A stretch of DNA of 64,000 nucleotides from Chryseobacterium viscerum (GTDB taxonomy: Bacteria > Bacteroidota > Bacteroidia > Flavobacteriales > Weeksellaceae): positions 91,407-155,406 of the forward strand of contig NZ_PPEG02000011.1 in NCBI RefSeq assembly GCF_002899945.2. The letters are read 5' to 3'. Each line of letters begins with the position of its first letter. Position 1 is the first letter of the stretch. Positions 36,601-44,079 of the stretch are shown in pieces. The notes under the pieces were generated by a model. That model ran no database searches. It was not told the DNA's origin and worked only from the letters and a program-made list of their open reading frames with translations. A program made the position numbers and the translations under genes.

Positions 36601-37044
36601 ATGAAATTCAACATTGTGGACGAAATTAAATTGAGCTATTCAAGAAAGGGGAATTGTGAAAGGTCTATATCGTCATCGGTAGATGCAGTGGATGTTTTCA
36701 GGGAACATTTTGATGCGGAACAAATGGACTACAGGGAATCTTTCTTTGCATTGTATCTGAATCAGGCTAATAAAGTTTTGGGAATTAAGAAAATATCAGA
36801 ATGCGGCATTTCTTCGACATTGGTAGATGTGCGCATAGTTATGCAGGCGGCACTTCTTTGCAATGCTTCGGGGATCATTGTTTCTCATAACCATCCTTCG
36901 GGAAATTTGAAACCTTCTGGTTGTGATATTAAGATGACGGCACAGATCAAAGAGGCTGCAAAGATTTTAAGTATGAATTTGCTGGATCATGTGATCCTGA
37001 CTTCGGATTCTCATTTCTCATTTGCGGATGATGGGATGATCTGA
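36601..37044 (+). CDS. radC: RadC-family JAB/MPN+ protein, module copy 2
   Basis: A 147-residue protein nearly identical to the product of 12228-12671. JAMM residues are intact (HNHPSGNLKPSGCDIKMTAQ), and SDSHFSFADDGMI is the C-terminus. Differences are scattered and conservative (VDEIKLS versus VNEIKLS, REHFDAEQ versus RAHFDAEE), and silent changes outnumber them, so both copies have been under selection. The ATG follows AGGAAATT, and a hairpin (CTCCG/CGGAG) encloses or precedes the ribosome-binding purines in both copies, which could control translation. The DUF4099/DUF3945 gene follows after 60 bp. Confidence 0.85.
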   Translation: MKFNIVDEIKLSYSRKGNCERSISSSVDAVDVFREHFDAEQMDYRESFFALYLNQANKVLGIKKISECGISSTLVDVRIVMQAALLCNASGIIVSHNHPSGNLKPSGCDIKMTAQIKEAAKILSMNLLDHVILTSDSHFSFADDGMI

Positions 37045-37104
37045 ATAGTAAAATAATAAGCAATCAAAAAATAATAGGATCAAATAATATCTAAAATCAA
37101 GATC

Positions 37105-38385
37105 ATGAACAAAATAGGAAATCATACAGCAATTTCAGAGGTGAGTACTTTATTGGTACTTCGTTACAGTAACAATTCTATCGGAATTGTACAGGGTATT
37201 GAACACAACGGAAATCTTATAGACGTTCAGCCGAACCATACCAATATTCATTCCGTCATGAGGATCGATTCGGCGGAGGATTCTTTTACGGACTTCTATT
37301 CAGATTTTTACCATCAGCTCAAAGATCCCTCTGAATATTCATTTTTTAAAGTGAGGGAATTTGAGGCGCACGATACAGCTGTCAATTTACAGGAATATAT
37401 TAATTGTTTATCAGATTTTGAAAGACAGGATCTGAAAGCGGTCGAAGTTTCTATTGAAGTGGTCAATGCGATCAGAAATAAGAAAACCAATGAAAAGAAG
37501 CCTTCTGTTTTGAAGAAGGGTTTTAATAACGGGTCAGTTAATAGTAATAGAAGTTCTCAATACCGCTATCAGATCGATGATGTTCCGTGGGACAGGATGG
37601 TTGAATTAGGTCTTGATAGGGAAAAGTTGGAAGAAACAGGTTCGTTGGATGCTCTGTTGAAAGGGTATAAGACACCGATGTTGATTCCGATACTTGTTAA
37701 TGATGGGGAAGCGGTAAGTCAGATTGATGCACGCCTACAGTTGCGGATCGATGATGATGGAGAATTGATTGTTAAGGTGCATCTTGTTCTTAAGAAAGTG
37801 GATTTTAGAAAGAAGTTCAATGGTCACAAGTTTACAAAAGAGGATAGGGTCAATCTTTTAAATTCTGGGAATATGGGCAGAGTGGTGGATCTTATTGATG
37901 CGGTTACAGGAGAGATAATTCCGTCATTGATAAGTTTGGACAGGCTGACCAATGAGCTGATCTCTTTGAGAATGGAATTTGTAAGGATTCCCGATCTTCT
38001 TTGCGGGGTGAGATTGGATTTGGAACAGAAGCAGGTGCTTCGTGATGGGAAACCTTTGTTTATTGAAAATATGTTGTCGAAGAAAGGAACACTCTTTTCT
38101 GCAACGGTGCAGTTCAATGCGGATAGACAATGGGTGGAGTTTTTGTTTGAGAATAAGTTGAGAAGTTCTGGTTTTAGCGAAGTGAATCATTCTGAAAGGG
38201 AAGTTCCTTCACATTTCAGAGGGATTAAGCTTCGTCAATGGCAGATGGATAAGTTGAAGGCAGGAGAGATTGCTTATATCAAGGGGTTGGAGAGCAGAAA
38301 AGGCAAGACCTATCAGGGTTATATTCGATTTGATAAGTCAATAGGGGAGATTGTGTTTTCATTTAAGAATCAGAAGAAGAAATAG
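37105..38385 (+). CDS. DUF4099/DUF3945 protein, intact copy 2
   Basis: A 426-residue protein. The N-terminal 130 residues (STLLVLRYSNNSIGIVQGIE) are a module-specific domain. Residues about 150-200 are the DUF4099 core (VPWDRMVELGLDREKLEETG, LLKGYKTPMLIPILVNDGEA). The C-terminus carries DUF3945-type segments (HKFTKEDRVNLLNSGNMGRV, LRQWQMDKLKAGEIAYIKGL). Both domains are usual companions of topoisomerase, mobilisation and RadC genes in Bacteroidota mobile elements. No enzymatic site is visible; DNA or element maintenance is inferred. Copy 1 has lost its frame by one base, so this is the only intact copy. Confidence 0.8.
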   Translation: MNKIGNHTAISEVSTLLVLRYSNNSIGIVQGIEHNGNLIDVQPNHTNIHSVMRIDSAEDSFTDFYSDFYHQLKDPSEYSFFKVREFEAHDTAVNLQEYINCLSDFERQDLKAVEVSIEVVNAIRNKKTNEKKPSVLKKGFNNGSVNSNRSSQYRYQIDDVPWDRMVELGLDREKLEETGSLDALLKGYKTPMLIPILVNDGEAVSQIDARLQLRIDDDGELIVKVHLVLKKVDFRKKFNGHKFTKEDRVNLLNSGNMGRVVDLIDAVTGEIIPSLISLDRLTNELISLRMEFVRIPDLLCGVRLDLEQKQVLRDGKPLFIENMLSKKGTLFSATVQFNADRQWVEFLFENKLRSSGFSEVNHSEREVPSHFRGIKLRQWQMDKLKAGEIAYIKGLESRKGKTYQGYIRFDKSIGEIVFSFKNQKKK

Positions 38386-38450
38386 GAAGTGTTACGATGT
38401 TTCGAGAATCAAGAGGAAGCAAGTAAACAACTATGAATATGTTTTTTTTT

Positions 38451-38480
38451 AACCTGCAAGGTCGATTGACTTTGCAGGTT
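38451..38480 (+). terminator. Hairpin terminator of module copy 2
   Basis: AACCTGC (38451-38457) pairs with GCAGGTT (38474-38480), extended by AAGGTC with GACTTT through GU pairing, and followed by GCTTTGTTTGGGTTTT. It is 65 bp after the DUF3945 stop codon and matches the hairpin of copy 1. Confidence 0.75.
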
Positions 38481-38523
38481 GCTTTGTTTGGGTTTTAAAA
38501 ACAGTAAGGCTGGGGAAAGTTGG

Positions 38524-38640
38524 GCGGCAAAAATGCAATTCCTCCTTGTGGTCGGAAACGCATTTTTGAAGAGTTTGGAGCAACCCCATTTCTAAAACAT
38601 TGCCGGGTAGGGCTTTTCTATGTTTTTGAAAAAAGGTTGC
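38524..38640 (+). repeat. Folded 3' element of module copy 2
   Basis: This is the second copy of the 14152-14266 element. The first hairpin keeps GCAAAAATGC/GCATTTTTG but has lost its two outermost pairs. The second keeps the outer GCAACC/GGTTGC stem (38580-38585 and 38635-38640), and its inner stem has one mismatch. Shared sequence ends at GGTTGC in both copies. Confidence 0.65.
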
Positions 38641-38702
38641 GGAAATTTATTGAAATTGTAGTACATATATTACTATTTCTATATCCTAGTTTTTTACAAA
38701 TT

Positions 38703-39500
38703 CTAATCTTCCCAAACTATACTTAAAGCTTTATTTTTATGTGGAATACAATGTTCATAAAAAGACCTGTTTATATCATAATCTTTTATATCGTTAAACC
38801 AATCCATCGCCCACACTTTTTCTGTTTTATAAATATCTCGTACATTGGATTTTGAAAAATACTCACCCATAACGGTATTTTCAGGTACTTTTCTATCATT
38901 TAATAACCATTTAAAAGGAAAATCATCACTTACAATTTTCCATTTAATAATCTCATCTTCAGCATAAATAATCATAATAGGATGATTGCCAATCTGTGCA
39001 AACCTAATTGCGCAAGCTGTTAGACTAACGATATATTTATCGGCTAAATCTTTAATCACATTAAAACTAAATTTTTTTCTTAAAATATCATTTTTAAATC
39101 TAGATTCCGGCATAAGAATACAAGATGCAAAGTAATCAGCTTCTCTTTCAATGGAATCAAACTGTTTCTTGTTAGTAATTGATGGATGGGGCACTAATAT
39201 CCCCTTTATTAATCCTACTCGGTGTGCATCAATAAAATAATGACCAAGTTCGTGAGCTAATGTAAATCGCCCTCTAGCTTTGTCTTTAAAATTTCCACAA
39301 TCAGTATTTAAATGAATATAAAATTTTTTGTTTGAATATACGGTCATTCCATCAAATGTTCCTTTTTCATATTTATCATAGATTAATATTAGTCTTTCAT
39401 TTTCGGCAATTATATTAATCGGAGTTATTACTTCAGTATATTGTAACGCTATATATTCGGCAAGTTCTTTAATGTCATTTAACGGAGTATTATTTATCAT
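38703..39500 (-). CDS. ImmA/IrrE-like M78 metallopeptidase
   Basis: A 265-residue protein. The zinc motif is FTLAHELGHYFIDAH with HELGH at residues 83-87, and the third ligand region is EREADYFASCIL near 117. These are the hallmarks of the M78/ImmA-IrrE fold. M78 peptidases usually cleave or displace transcriptional repressors. The CBASS-linked peptidase CapP is one example. It is the last gene of a trio with a 101-residue protein (11-bp overlap) and a sigma factor. The trio is divergent from a CBASS operon, so control of that operon by proteolysis is inferred. The C-terminal 90 residues are not recognised. Confidence 0.8.
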   Translation of the reverse strand: MINNTPLNDIKELAEYIALQYTEVITPINIIAENERLILIYDKYEKGTFDGMTVYSNKKFYIHLNTDCGNFKDKARGRFTLAHELGHYFIDAHRVGLIKGILVPHPSITNKKQFDSIEREADYFASCILMPESRFKNDILRKKFSFNVIKDLADKYIVSLTACAIRFAQIGNHPIMIIYAEDEIIKWKIVSDDFPFKWLLNDRKVPENTVMGEYFSKSNVRDIYKTEKVWAMDWFNDIKDYDINRSFYEHCIPHKNKALSIVWED

Positions 39501-39795
39501 CTTTTTTATGATTTCCTTTCATACGATCAATAATATGTTGAGGAAGAACACTTCCTTTTCTTGCAACCATTTTTAGTTTTTCAGCTTCAGAATCTAAATC
39601 TTCAGTATGTTCTAAATTGATATTATTCAATTTTTGAATACCTCTTTTAATGATTTCTTCTGGTGTGTCCCAATCAGAAGGACATTCGTCATCTATTGGA
39701 TTGAGTAGTTCAAATTGCTCAATTTCTTTTTCTGTTTCTGGAAAAAGCAAACCCTTAGATTGAAATATATCAATTATTCTTTTTTTGCTAGTCAT
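39490..39795 (-). CDS. 101-residue protein between sigma factor and peptidase
   Basis: A small acidic protein (RIIDIFQSKGLLFPETEKEI, SDWDTPEEIIKRGIQKLN, EAEKLKMVARKGSVLPQHII). No helix-turn-helix or zinc motif is visible. It overlaps both neighbours by 8 and 11 bp, which indicates tight coupling and a fixed ratio. Lying between a sigma factor and an M78 peptidase, it is well placed to be an anti-sigma-like inhibitor cleaved by the peptidase. This is inference from position only. No family is recognised. Confidence 0.6.
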   Translation of the reverse strand: MTSKKRIIDIFQSKGLLFPETEKEIEQFELLNPIDDECPSDWDTPEEIIKRGIQKLNNINLEHTEDLDSEAEKLKMVARKGSVLPQHIIDRMKGNHKKDDK

Positions 39796-40432
39796 TTTTT
39801 AAAGGTTTTAACTGAGTGTTTTTTGTGAAATAATCTTTTATTTTCTTCTCACTTCTTTCCTTGATCTTTCTAATATTAACATTTGTAGTATTATACATTT
39901 CAGATAAAGTTTTTAAAACGTCAGATGGCGTTTTCTTTCCTTCATCATAATACATATATAATGTTAAAAGTATATGTCTATCCCTTTCAGATAGCAAATT
40001 TAATGCTTCATCCATTGTTTTCAGATTCACGCTTTTAAAAATGTCGTCCGAAATCTCTTCACTTTCTATGATTGTTTCCTCCTTTACGTTTTCAAGATAA
40101 ATAGATTTACCATAATATTCCTCCAGTAATCTTTTTAACTCATTCTTAGCAACAGTTGCAAGCCAAGCTTTGAAAAACCTATCACCTGTTGCATTCTCAG
40201 GAAACGAAAAAATTAGGGGATTATCATAAATTTTATAAAATGTATTATTGATAACCGTGTTCAAAATTTGTTCGTCATAAATACCACTGTTTTTTAATCC
40301 CCTCGAAATAACCGAACATAAAAATTTACTATAGCTCTTATACAGCTTCGTAAAAGCATTTATAGCAGGTTGTTCATCATTCAGTTTTTCAGAAATGACT
40401 AATAATGTGTCTTCAATTTCGTCTATTGTCAT
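39788..40432 (-). CDS. Sigma-70 family (ECF-like) sigma factor
   Basis: A 214-residue protein with an ECF-like layout. Region 2 is about residues 25-95 (AFTKLYKSYSKFLCSVISRG, then FFKAWLATVAKNELKRLLEE). Region 4 is about residues 140-205 (NLKTMDEALNLLSERDRHIL, EMYNTTNVNIRKIKERSEKK). The region 4 helix-turn-helix is less canonical than in housekeeping ECFs. It is the first gene of a trio with the 101-residue protein and the M78 peptidase. The divergent CBASS operon begins 151 bp away, with an inverted CGTGACA pair between them, so autoregulation and CBASS control are plausible. Confidence 0.7.
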   Translation of the reverse strand: MTIDEIEDTLLVISEKLNDEQPAINAFTKLYKSYSKFLCSVISRGLKNSGIYDEQILNTVINNTFYKIYDNPLIFSFPENATGDRFFKAWLATVAKNELKRLLEEYYGKSIYLENVKEETIIESEEISDDIFKSVNLKTMDEALNLLSERDRHILLTLYMYYDEGKKTPSDVLKTLSEMYNTTNVNIRKIKERSEKKIKDYFTKNTQLKPLKND

Positions 40433-40456
40433 TTACTTAAGTGTTAAATAAAAATC

Positions 40457-40491
40457 CGTGACAAATTACAAAAATAAATTACAATGTCACG
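40457..40491. promoter_or_regulatory. Inverted CGTGACA pair in the divergent region
   Basis: CGTGACA (40457-40463) and TGTCACG (40485-40491) form a 7-bp perfect inverted repeat with a 21-bp spacer rich in AATTAC. It lies between the sigma factor gene and the CBASS operon. It could be a binding site or a pair of divergent promoter elements. Confidence 0.5.
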
Positions 40492-40583
40492 CTTTTGACT
40501 TTATACTTTAGATACAGTTTGTGTCTGGAGGTAAATCCTTTACACCGATAAAGATTAGAGGAATTAATTAAATTGTTTCAACA

Positions 40584-40760
40584 ATGGCAACAAATCCACC
40601 AAATGGCGATGGTCACAGAAACGGGGCGGTTAGAGACCGTTCACAAACCTACAATCCCAAAATCGATTCTTGGGTAAAACGTGATGCTAATACGGGTAGG
40701 TTTATGGATGTTAAGACATCTAGCAACACCCCTTTCAAAGGAATTAGAAAAGAAAAATAA
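40584..40760 (+). CDS. 58-residue leading protein of the CBASS operon
   Basis: A small basic, low-hydrophobicity protein (MATNPPNGDGHRNGAVRDRS, YNPKIDSWVKRDANTGRFMD, FKGIRKEK). It is 68 bp before the NUDIX effector gene. It has a high glycine, asparagine and arginine content and no transmembrane segment. From memory, similar proteins accompany such loci, but I cannot name a family. It might be a regulator or a target of the E2-like protein; both are inference. Coding is supported by the uninterrupted frame, the protein-like codon composition and the position. Confidence 0.6.
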   Translation: MATNPPNGDGHRNGAVRDRSQTYNPKIDSWVKRDANTGRFMDVKTSSNTPFKGIRKEK

Positions 40761-40828
40761 TCCCTTTGAATCAATTACAAGCATCTGATAATAAAGATGC
40801 TTGTAGTTTAACCAATTAAAAAAAATAT

Positions 40829-41593
40829 ATGGCAGGAATAATACCAACATTAATAGCTGCGGTAAAACCTCTTTTATCCAAAGGAGCAACTATAATCTGG
40901 GAAAATAGGAATTACTTGCAATTATACTTTAAAACTAAGCATTTGAAGTATAAAAATATGGATATTCGGTTTTCTATCAGTGGTTTATATAAAATTAAAA
41001 TTCCTGATACGAACCAGTATTTATTAGTCCTAAATAGAAGGATAGAAAATCAGCTTCAACCTGTAGGCGGAGCTTACAAACGCTTTGGAGATGATAGTTT
41101 GTTCAATAAATGGGGCTATAAACCTGACAATTCTAAAAATGGGCTAGATGTTGATGAAAAGAGTTCCTCTGATTTAAGATTTATGGTGCAGGGTAAACAC
41201 TGTATAGATGTCTTAGATTGGTTCGAATCTGGAAATGAAAGAGAATTAAACCCAGAACGAGAATTTAGAAAGGAGCTTATTGATACAGGTATTCTTGATA
41301 CTTCCATTTTTCATCATATCCAATATAAACAAATACGAAGATTTTCAAAAAATCTTTTGTGGAGCGACTTTTTTAGCTGTTACGAAATTTTAATTTTTGA
41401 TGTTTTTGAATTGATTCCAAATGAAGAGCAAAAACGAGCTTTGATAGAATTGGCACAACAGAAAAACCATCTTTCTGATGGTTTTGCAATAGTTAGTTGT
41501 GATGACATTGAACAACTGAGGTTAGTCGAAAATAAAAGACAAATTGCCAGAATTGGAAGACACACTAAATTATTAATTAACAAAGAATTTTAA
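40829..41593 (+). CDS. CBASS effector with NUDIX-like domain (Cap16/Sa_NUDIX type)
   Basis: A 254-residue protein. The N-terminus has a weakly hydrophobic segment (GIIPTLIAAVKPLLSKGATI), likely a membrane anchor. The rest fits the SMODS-associated NUDIX domain: LVLNRRIENQLQPVGGAYKR near 66-85, then LNPEREFRKELIDTGIL near 140-156, equivalent to a Nudix box with altered residues. In CBASS, membrane proteins of this type act as effectors that bind the cyclic nucleotide and disrupt the inner membrane. One base separates it from the CD-NTase gene, so the two are made together. Confidence 0.75.
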   Translation: MAGIIPTLIAAVKPLLSKGATIIWENRNYLQLYFKTKHLKYKNMDIRFSISGLYKIKIPDTNQYLLVLNRRIENQLQPVGGAYKRFGDDSLFNKWGYKPDNSKNGLDVDEKSSSDLRFMVQGKHCIDVLDWFESGNERELNPEREFRKELIDTGILDTSIFHHIQYKQIRRFSKNLLWSDFFSCYEILIFDVFELIPNEEQKRALIELAQQKNHLSDGFAIVSCDDIEQLRLVENKRQIARIGRHTKLLINKEF

Positions 41594-41594
41594 T

Positions 41595-42764
41595 ATGATT
41601 GACATTTTTAAAGATTATGTTCTTCAGCGTGAAGAACTGTTAGCAAGAATTGCACAAGAGCTGCAACTAGATAAAACAAGATTGGATAGGATGGAGACTG
41701 CCTATAATGCAGTTGCTGAAGTTCTGAGGAAAGACAATGATTTTTTTGATCACTTGGTGATTGAAATATATGCACAAGGATCAAAGCGTATAGGCACGAC
41801 TGTCAAACCGATTAATGATGAAGATTTTGATCTGGATGTTGTTCTTCATATATACGACCCGTATTATAATCATAGTCCTGAAGAGATATACAATGCATTA
41901 GTTAAAGCATTGGAAAAAGACGGCTACTACAAATCTATTATGGAAAAAAAGAAAAGATGTGTTAGACTTAATTATAAAAGCGATTTCCATATGGATATTT
42001 TACCAGCTTGTATGCCAAATTCTTTTGAGAAAAACATCATAAAGATTCCAGAAAAAGCATTAAAAAATTGGTCAACGGGTAATCCTAAAGAGTTTTCTAG
42101 TTGGTTTTTAATCTCAGCCAACTCAGTGAAAGAACCTATGCTGAAAATGAATTTTGAAGCATTGATGAAAGCTCAAGTAGAAACTGAGCAATTACCACAA
42201 GAGATATATCTAAAAACACCGTTGCAAAGAGCTGTTCAATTATTGAAAAGATATAGGGATATTTATTTTGAAGGAAAACAGTACAGAGTGTCAAGTATAG
42301 TCATTACTACACTTTTGGCGCAATTATATCAATCTGAAAGTTCAATTTTCGAAACAATCGATAATGTTGTTGGTCGAATAAAAGGAAATTATAATGATGC
42401 TGTCATTGGAGGGCGTAGATTCAAAGTTTTTAATCCTGTAAACATTGAAGAAGATTTTACTGATTCTTGGACTGACGAACATTACAAAGCATTCAATAGC
42501 TTTATTTCTGATTTTCACACCAAGTGGCAAAACCTAAAATTTTCCTTTGAAACTAGTAAGGAGGACTACATACAATTATTTGGAGAAGGAATTTATAAAA
42601 AGGCTCTTAATGCACAAGTAGTAGCATTTTCTAAGTCTTCAAATGATGCACTTTCAAAAGCAAGTGGGTTAATTGTTAGCGGTTCTGCATTTACCAACTC
42701 AAGAGGAAATATTAATGTTAATGAAGGAATTAAAAATGGATCTCATCACAATTTTGGAGGGTAA
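41595..42764 (+). CDS. cdnA: CD-NTase (cGAS/DncV-like) of type II CBASS
   Basis: A 389-residue nucleotidyltransferase. The catalytic core is YAQGSKRIGTTVKP (GS at 62-63) with the metal-binding acids in DEDFDLDVV (D79 and D81) and a third acid in HMDILPA near 134. This is the CD-NTase/SMODS pattern for making cyclic oligonucleotides upon phage infection. The protein ends in ...HHNFGG. A C-terminal glycine is what E1/E2-like CBASS partners need to conjugate the enzyme to targets, and an E2-like gene overlaps its 3' end by 29 bp. The clade and nucleotide product cannot be assigned by eye; the symbol is used for the family only. Confidence 0.8.
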   Translation: MIDIFKDYVLQREELLARIAQELQLDKTRLDRMETAYNAVAEVLRKDNDFFDHLVIEIYAQGSKRIGTTVKPINDEDFDLDVVLHIYDPYYNHSPEEIYNALVKALEKDGYYKSIMEKKKRCVRLNYKSDFHMDILPACMPNSFEKNIIKIPEKALKNWSTGNPKEFSSWFLISANSVKEPMLKMNFEALMKAQVETEQLPQEIYLKTPLQRAVQLLKRYRDIYFEGKQYRVSSIVITTLLAQLYQSESSIFETIDNVVGRIKGNYNDAVIGGRRFKVFNPVNIEEDFTDSWTDEHYKAFNSFISDFHTKWQNLKFSFETSKEDYIQLFGEGIYKKALNAQVVAFSKSSNDALSKASGLIVSGSAFTNSRGNINVNEGIKNGSHHNFGG

Positions 42765-43185
42765 TATTAGAAAGGATAATCAAAAGAATTGGTATTCCTT
42801 TCTTCTCGTTCAGAAAGCATTAGTGGAAAAATACTTTGATTGGGTACACTTACATATTGATACGAAAACCAAATCACTAGTAGGTAAGGGATTTTTGACA
42901 GTTGGAAATAAGAATTATTCCATTGTATTCTCTTTTTCTCCTTTTAATTCAATTAGATACGAGAGAATATTCGTAAATAATAAACCTATTAAATACAATG
43001 ATGATATTCATTTGTATTCAGATTTATCCTTGTGCCTTTATCATCCATTTATAGATCAGCCTATCTTAAAAAAAATAGATTTGTACGAAATGATTCCTTG
43101 GATTTCTGAGTGGATTGTTTTTTATGAACAATGGAAAAAATATGGTGTCTGGTTATGCAAGGAAATTAAACATAGAACAATATAA
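42736..43185 (+). CDS. E2-like conjugating protein of short type II CBASS
   Basis: A 149-residue protein from the ATG at 42736; the frame is open from 42673, but the extra 21 residues would overlap the CD-NTase further. It has the bacterial E2 pattern: a beta meander (KSLVGKGFLTVGNKNYSIVF), DLSLCLYHPF with the candidate catalytic cysteine at residue 100, and IPWISEWIVFYEQWKKYGVW with CKEIKH near the end. Stand-alone E2 proteins mark short type II CBASS, where they join the C-terminal glycine of the CD-NTase to targets to prime it. No E1 or JAB gene is adjacent. Confidence 0.75.
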   Translation: MDLITILEGNIRKDNQKNWYSFLLVQKALVEKYFDWVHLHIDTKTKSLVGKGFLTVGNKNYSIVFSFSPFNSIRYERIFVNNKPIKYNDDIHLYSDLSLCLYHPFIDQPILKKIDLYEMIPWISEWIVFYEQWKKYGVWLCKEIKHRTI

Positions 43186-43189
43186 CAAA

Positions 43190-43807
43190 TTATTTAATTT
43201 TGAAAGCGCTAATTATTTTATTCAAAGATTCTAACTGCTTCTCAGTCAATCTTCCTTTTCTTTGACAGGATGCTTTAAGTGATTGAACAAAATCTGGGTC
43301 AAATGAAGTATTGTTTTGAGCCCATTTGAGTACAAGATTGATTTTATTAAAATGAGAATTTGTCTCGTAACTGGTAAAATTCAGGAACTGTTGATTTATT
43401 CTCTTTTTTATATCCCATTGTTTGGCAGACATTATCCTCCTCCGATAGATAGACTTATAAAATTTATAGTCAAAATCTGAAATTCCTTTCTTTCCGTATA
43501 TGTATTCTATAACTTCGGCGTTCATACTGGCTTTAATATCGTCTTTCAATTTTTTTATTGAAGAAAAGATTTTATTACCATCATCTATTCCTAAAAATTT
43601 ATTTATGCAACAATTACCTACTTCTGTAACGGAAGAATTTTTACGATTTTTAATAACGCAAATATTTTTAATAGGATAGTGACCACAAAGACATTTTTGA
43701 AGTTCTTCTGCATAATATGCAAATTCAAAACTCCATTCCAATTTTGCAAAATCCCAATCGTTAGAATCACTTAGACTTATAATTTCTTCCGTTAGTTTGT
43801 AATGCAT
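43190..43807 (-). CDS. Cysteine-cluster hypothetical protein
   Basis: A 205-residue protein. Residues about 37-70 hold a small zinc-binding cluster: KCLCGHYPIKNICVIKNR, then VGNCCINKFLGI. Cysteines at about 39, 41, 50, 67 and 68 are candidates. From memory, this cluster is common in short phage and plasmid proteins with a C-x-C-G-H-x-I opening. The C-terminal half is helical and lysine-rich (RRRIMSAKQWDIKKRINQQF, GRLTEKQLESLNKI), as in some single-strand DNA-binding regulators. It converges with the CBASS operon with only 4 bp between their ends. Function unknown. Confidence 0.55.
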   Translation of the reverse strand: MHYKLTEEIISLSDSNDWDFAKLEWSFEFAYYAEELQKCLCGHYPIKNICVIKNRKNSSVTEVGNCCINKFLGIDDGNKIFSSIKKLKDDIKASMNAEVIEYIYGKKGISDFDYKFYKSIYRRRIMSAKQWDIKKRINQQFLNFTSYETNSHFNKINLVLKWAQNNTSFDPDFVQSLKASCQRKGRLTEKQLESLNKIISAFKIK

Positions 43808-44079
43808 CTTTTATCTGTCTAAATCAAATTTAATATCAATTTTCTGTGATTTCAAATGTTACCTTAGTTTGCATTACAATCATCAGTATTTTGTAACAAT
43901 TCATTTATAAAATGTGCTTCTCCTGGATATTTTTATATTGCAGAAATCCAAATCCCCTTATAATCTGGTTTGATAATACTTTTATATCTGAGTTTCTTTC
44001 TTCATATAATTTATCAAAAAGAATTTGCTTTTCTTTCATATTAATAATTTGTGTTTACAGTAATGAACAGAGATTTTAT

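Noticed and set aside
38520..38726. 68-codon plus frame over the folded 3' element
   Set aside because: The frame runs through both hairpins and past the end of the conserved block, and it is broken in copy 1.
42673..42735. Upstream start for the E2-like protein
   Set aside because: It adds 21 residues with no family resemblance and extends the overlap with the CD-NTase gene. The ATG at 42736 matches the expected beginning.
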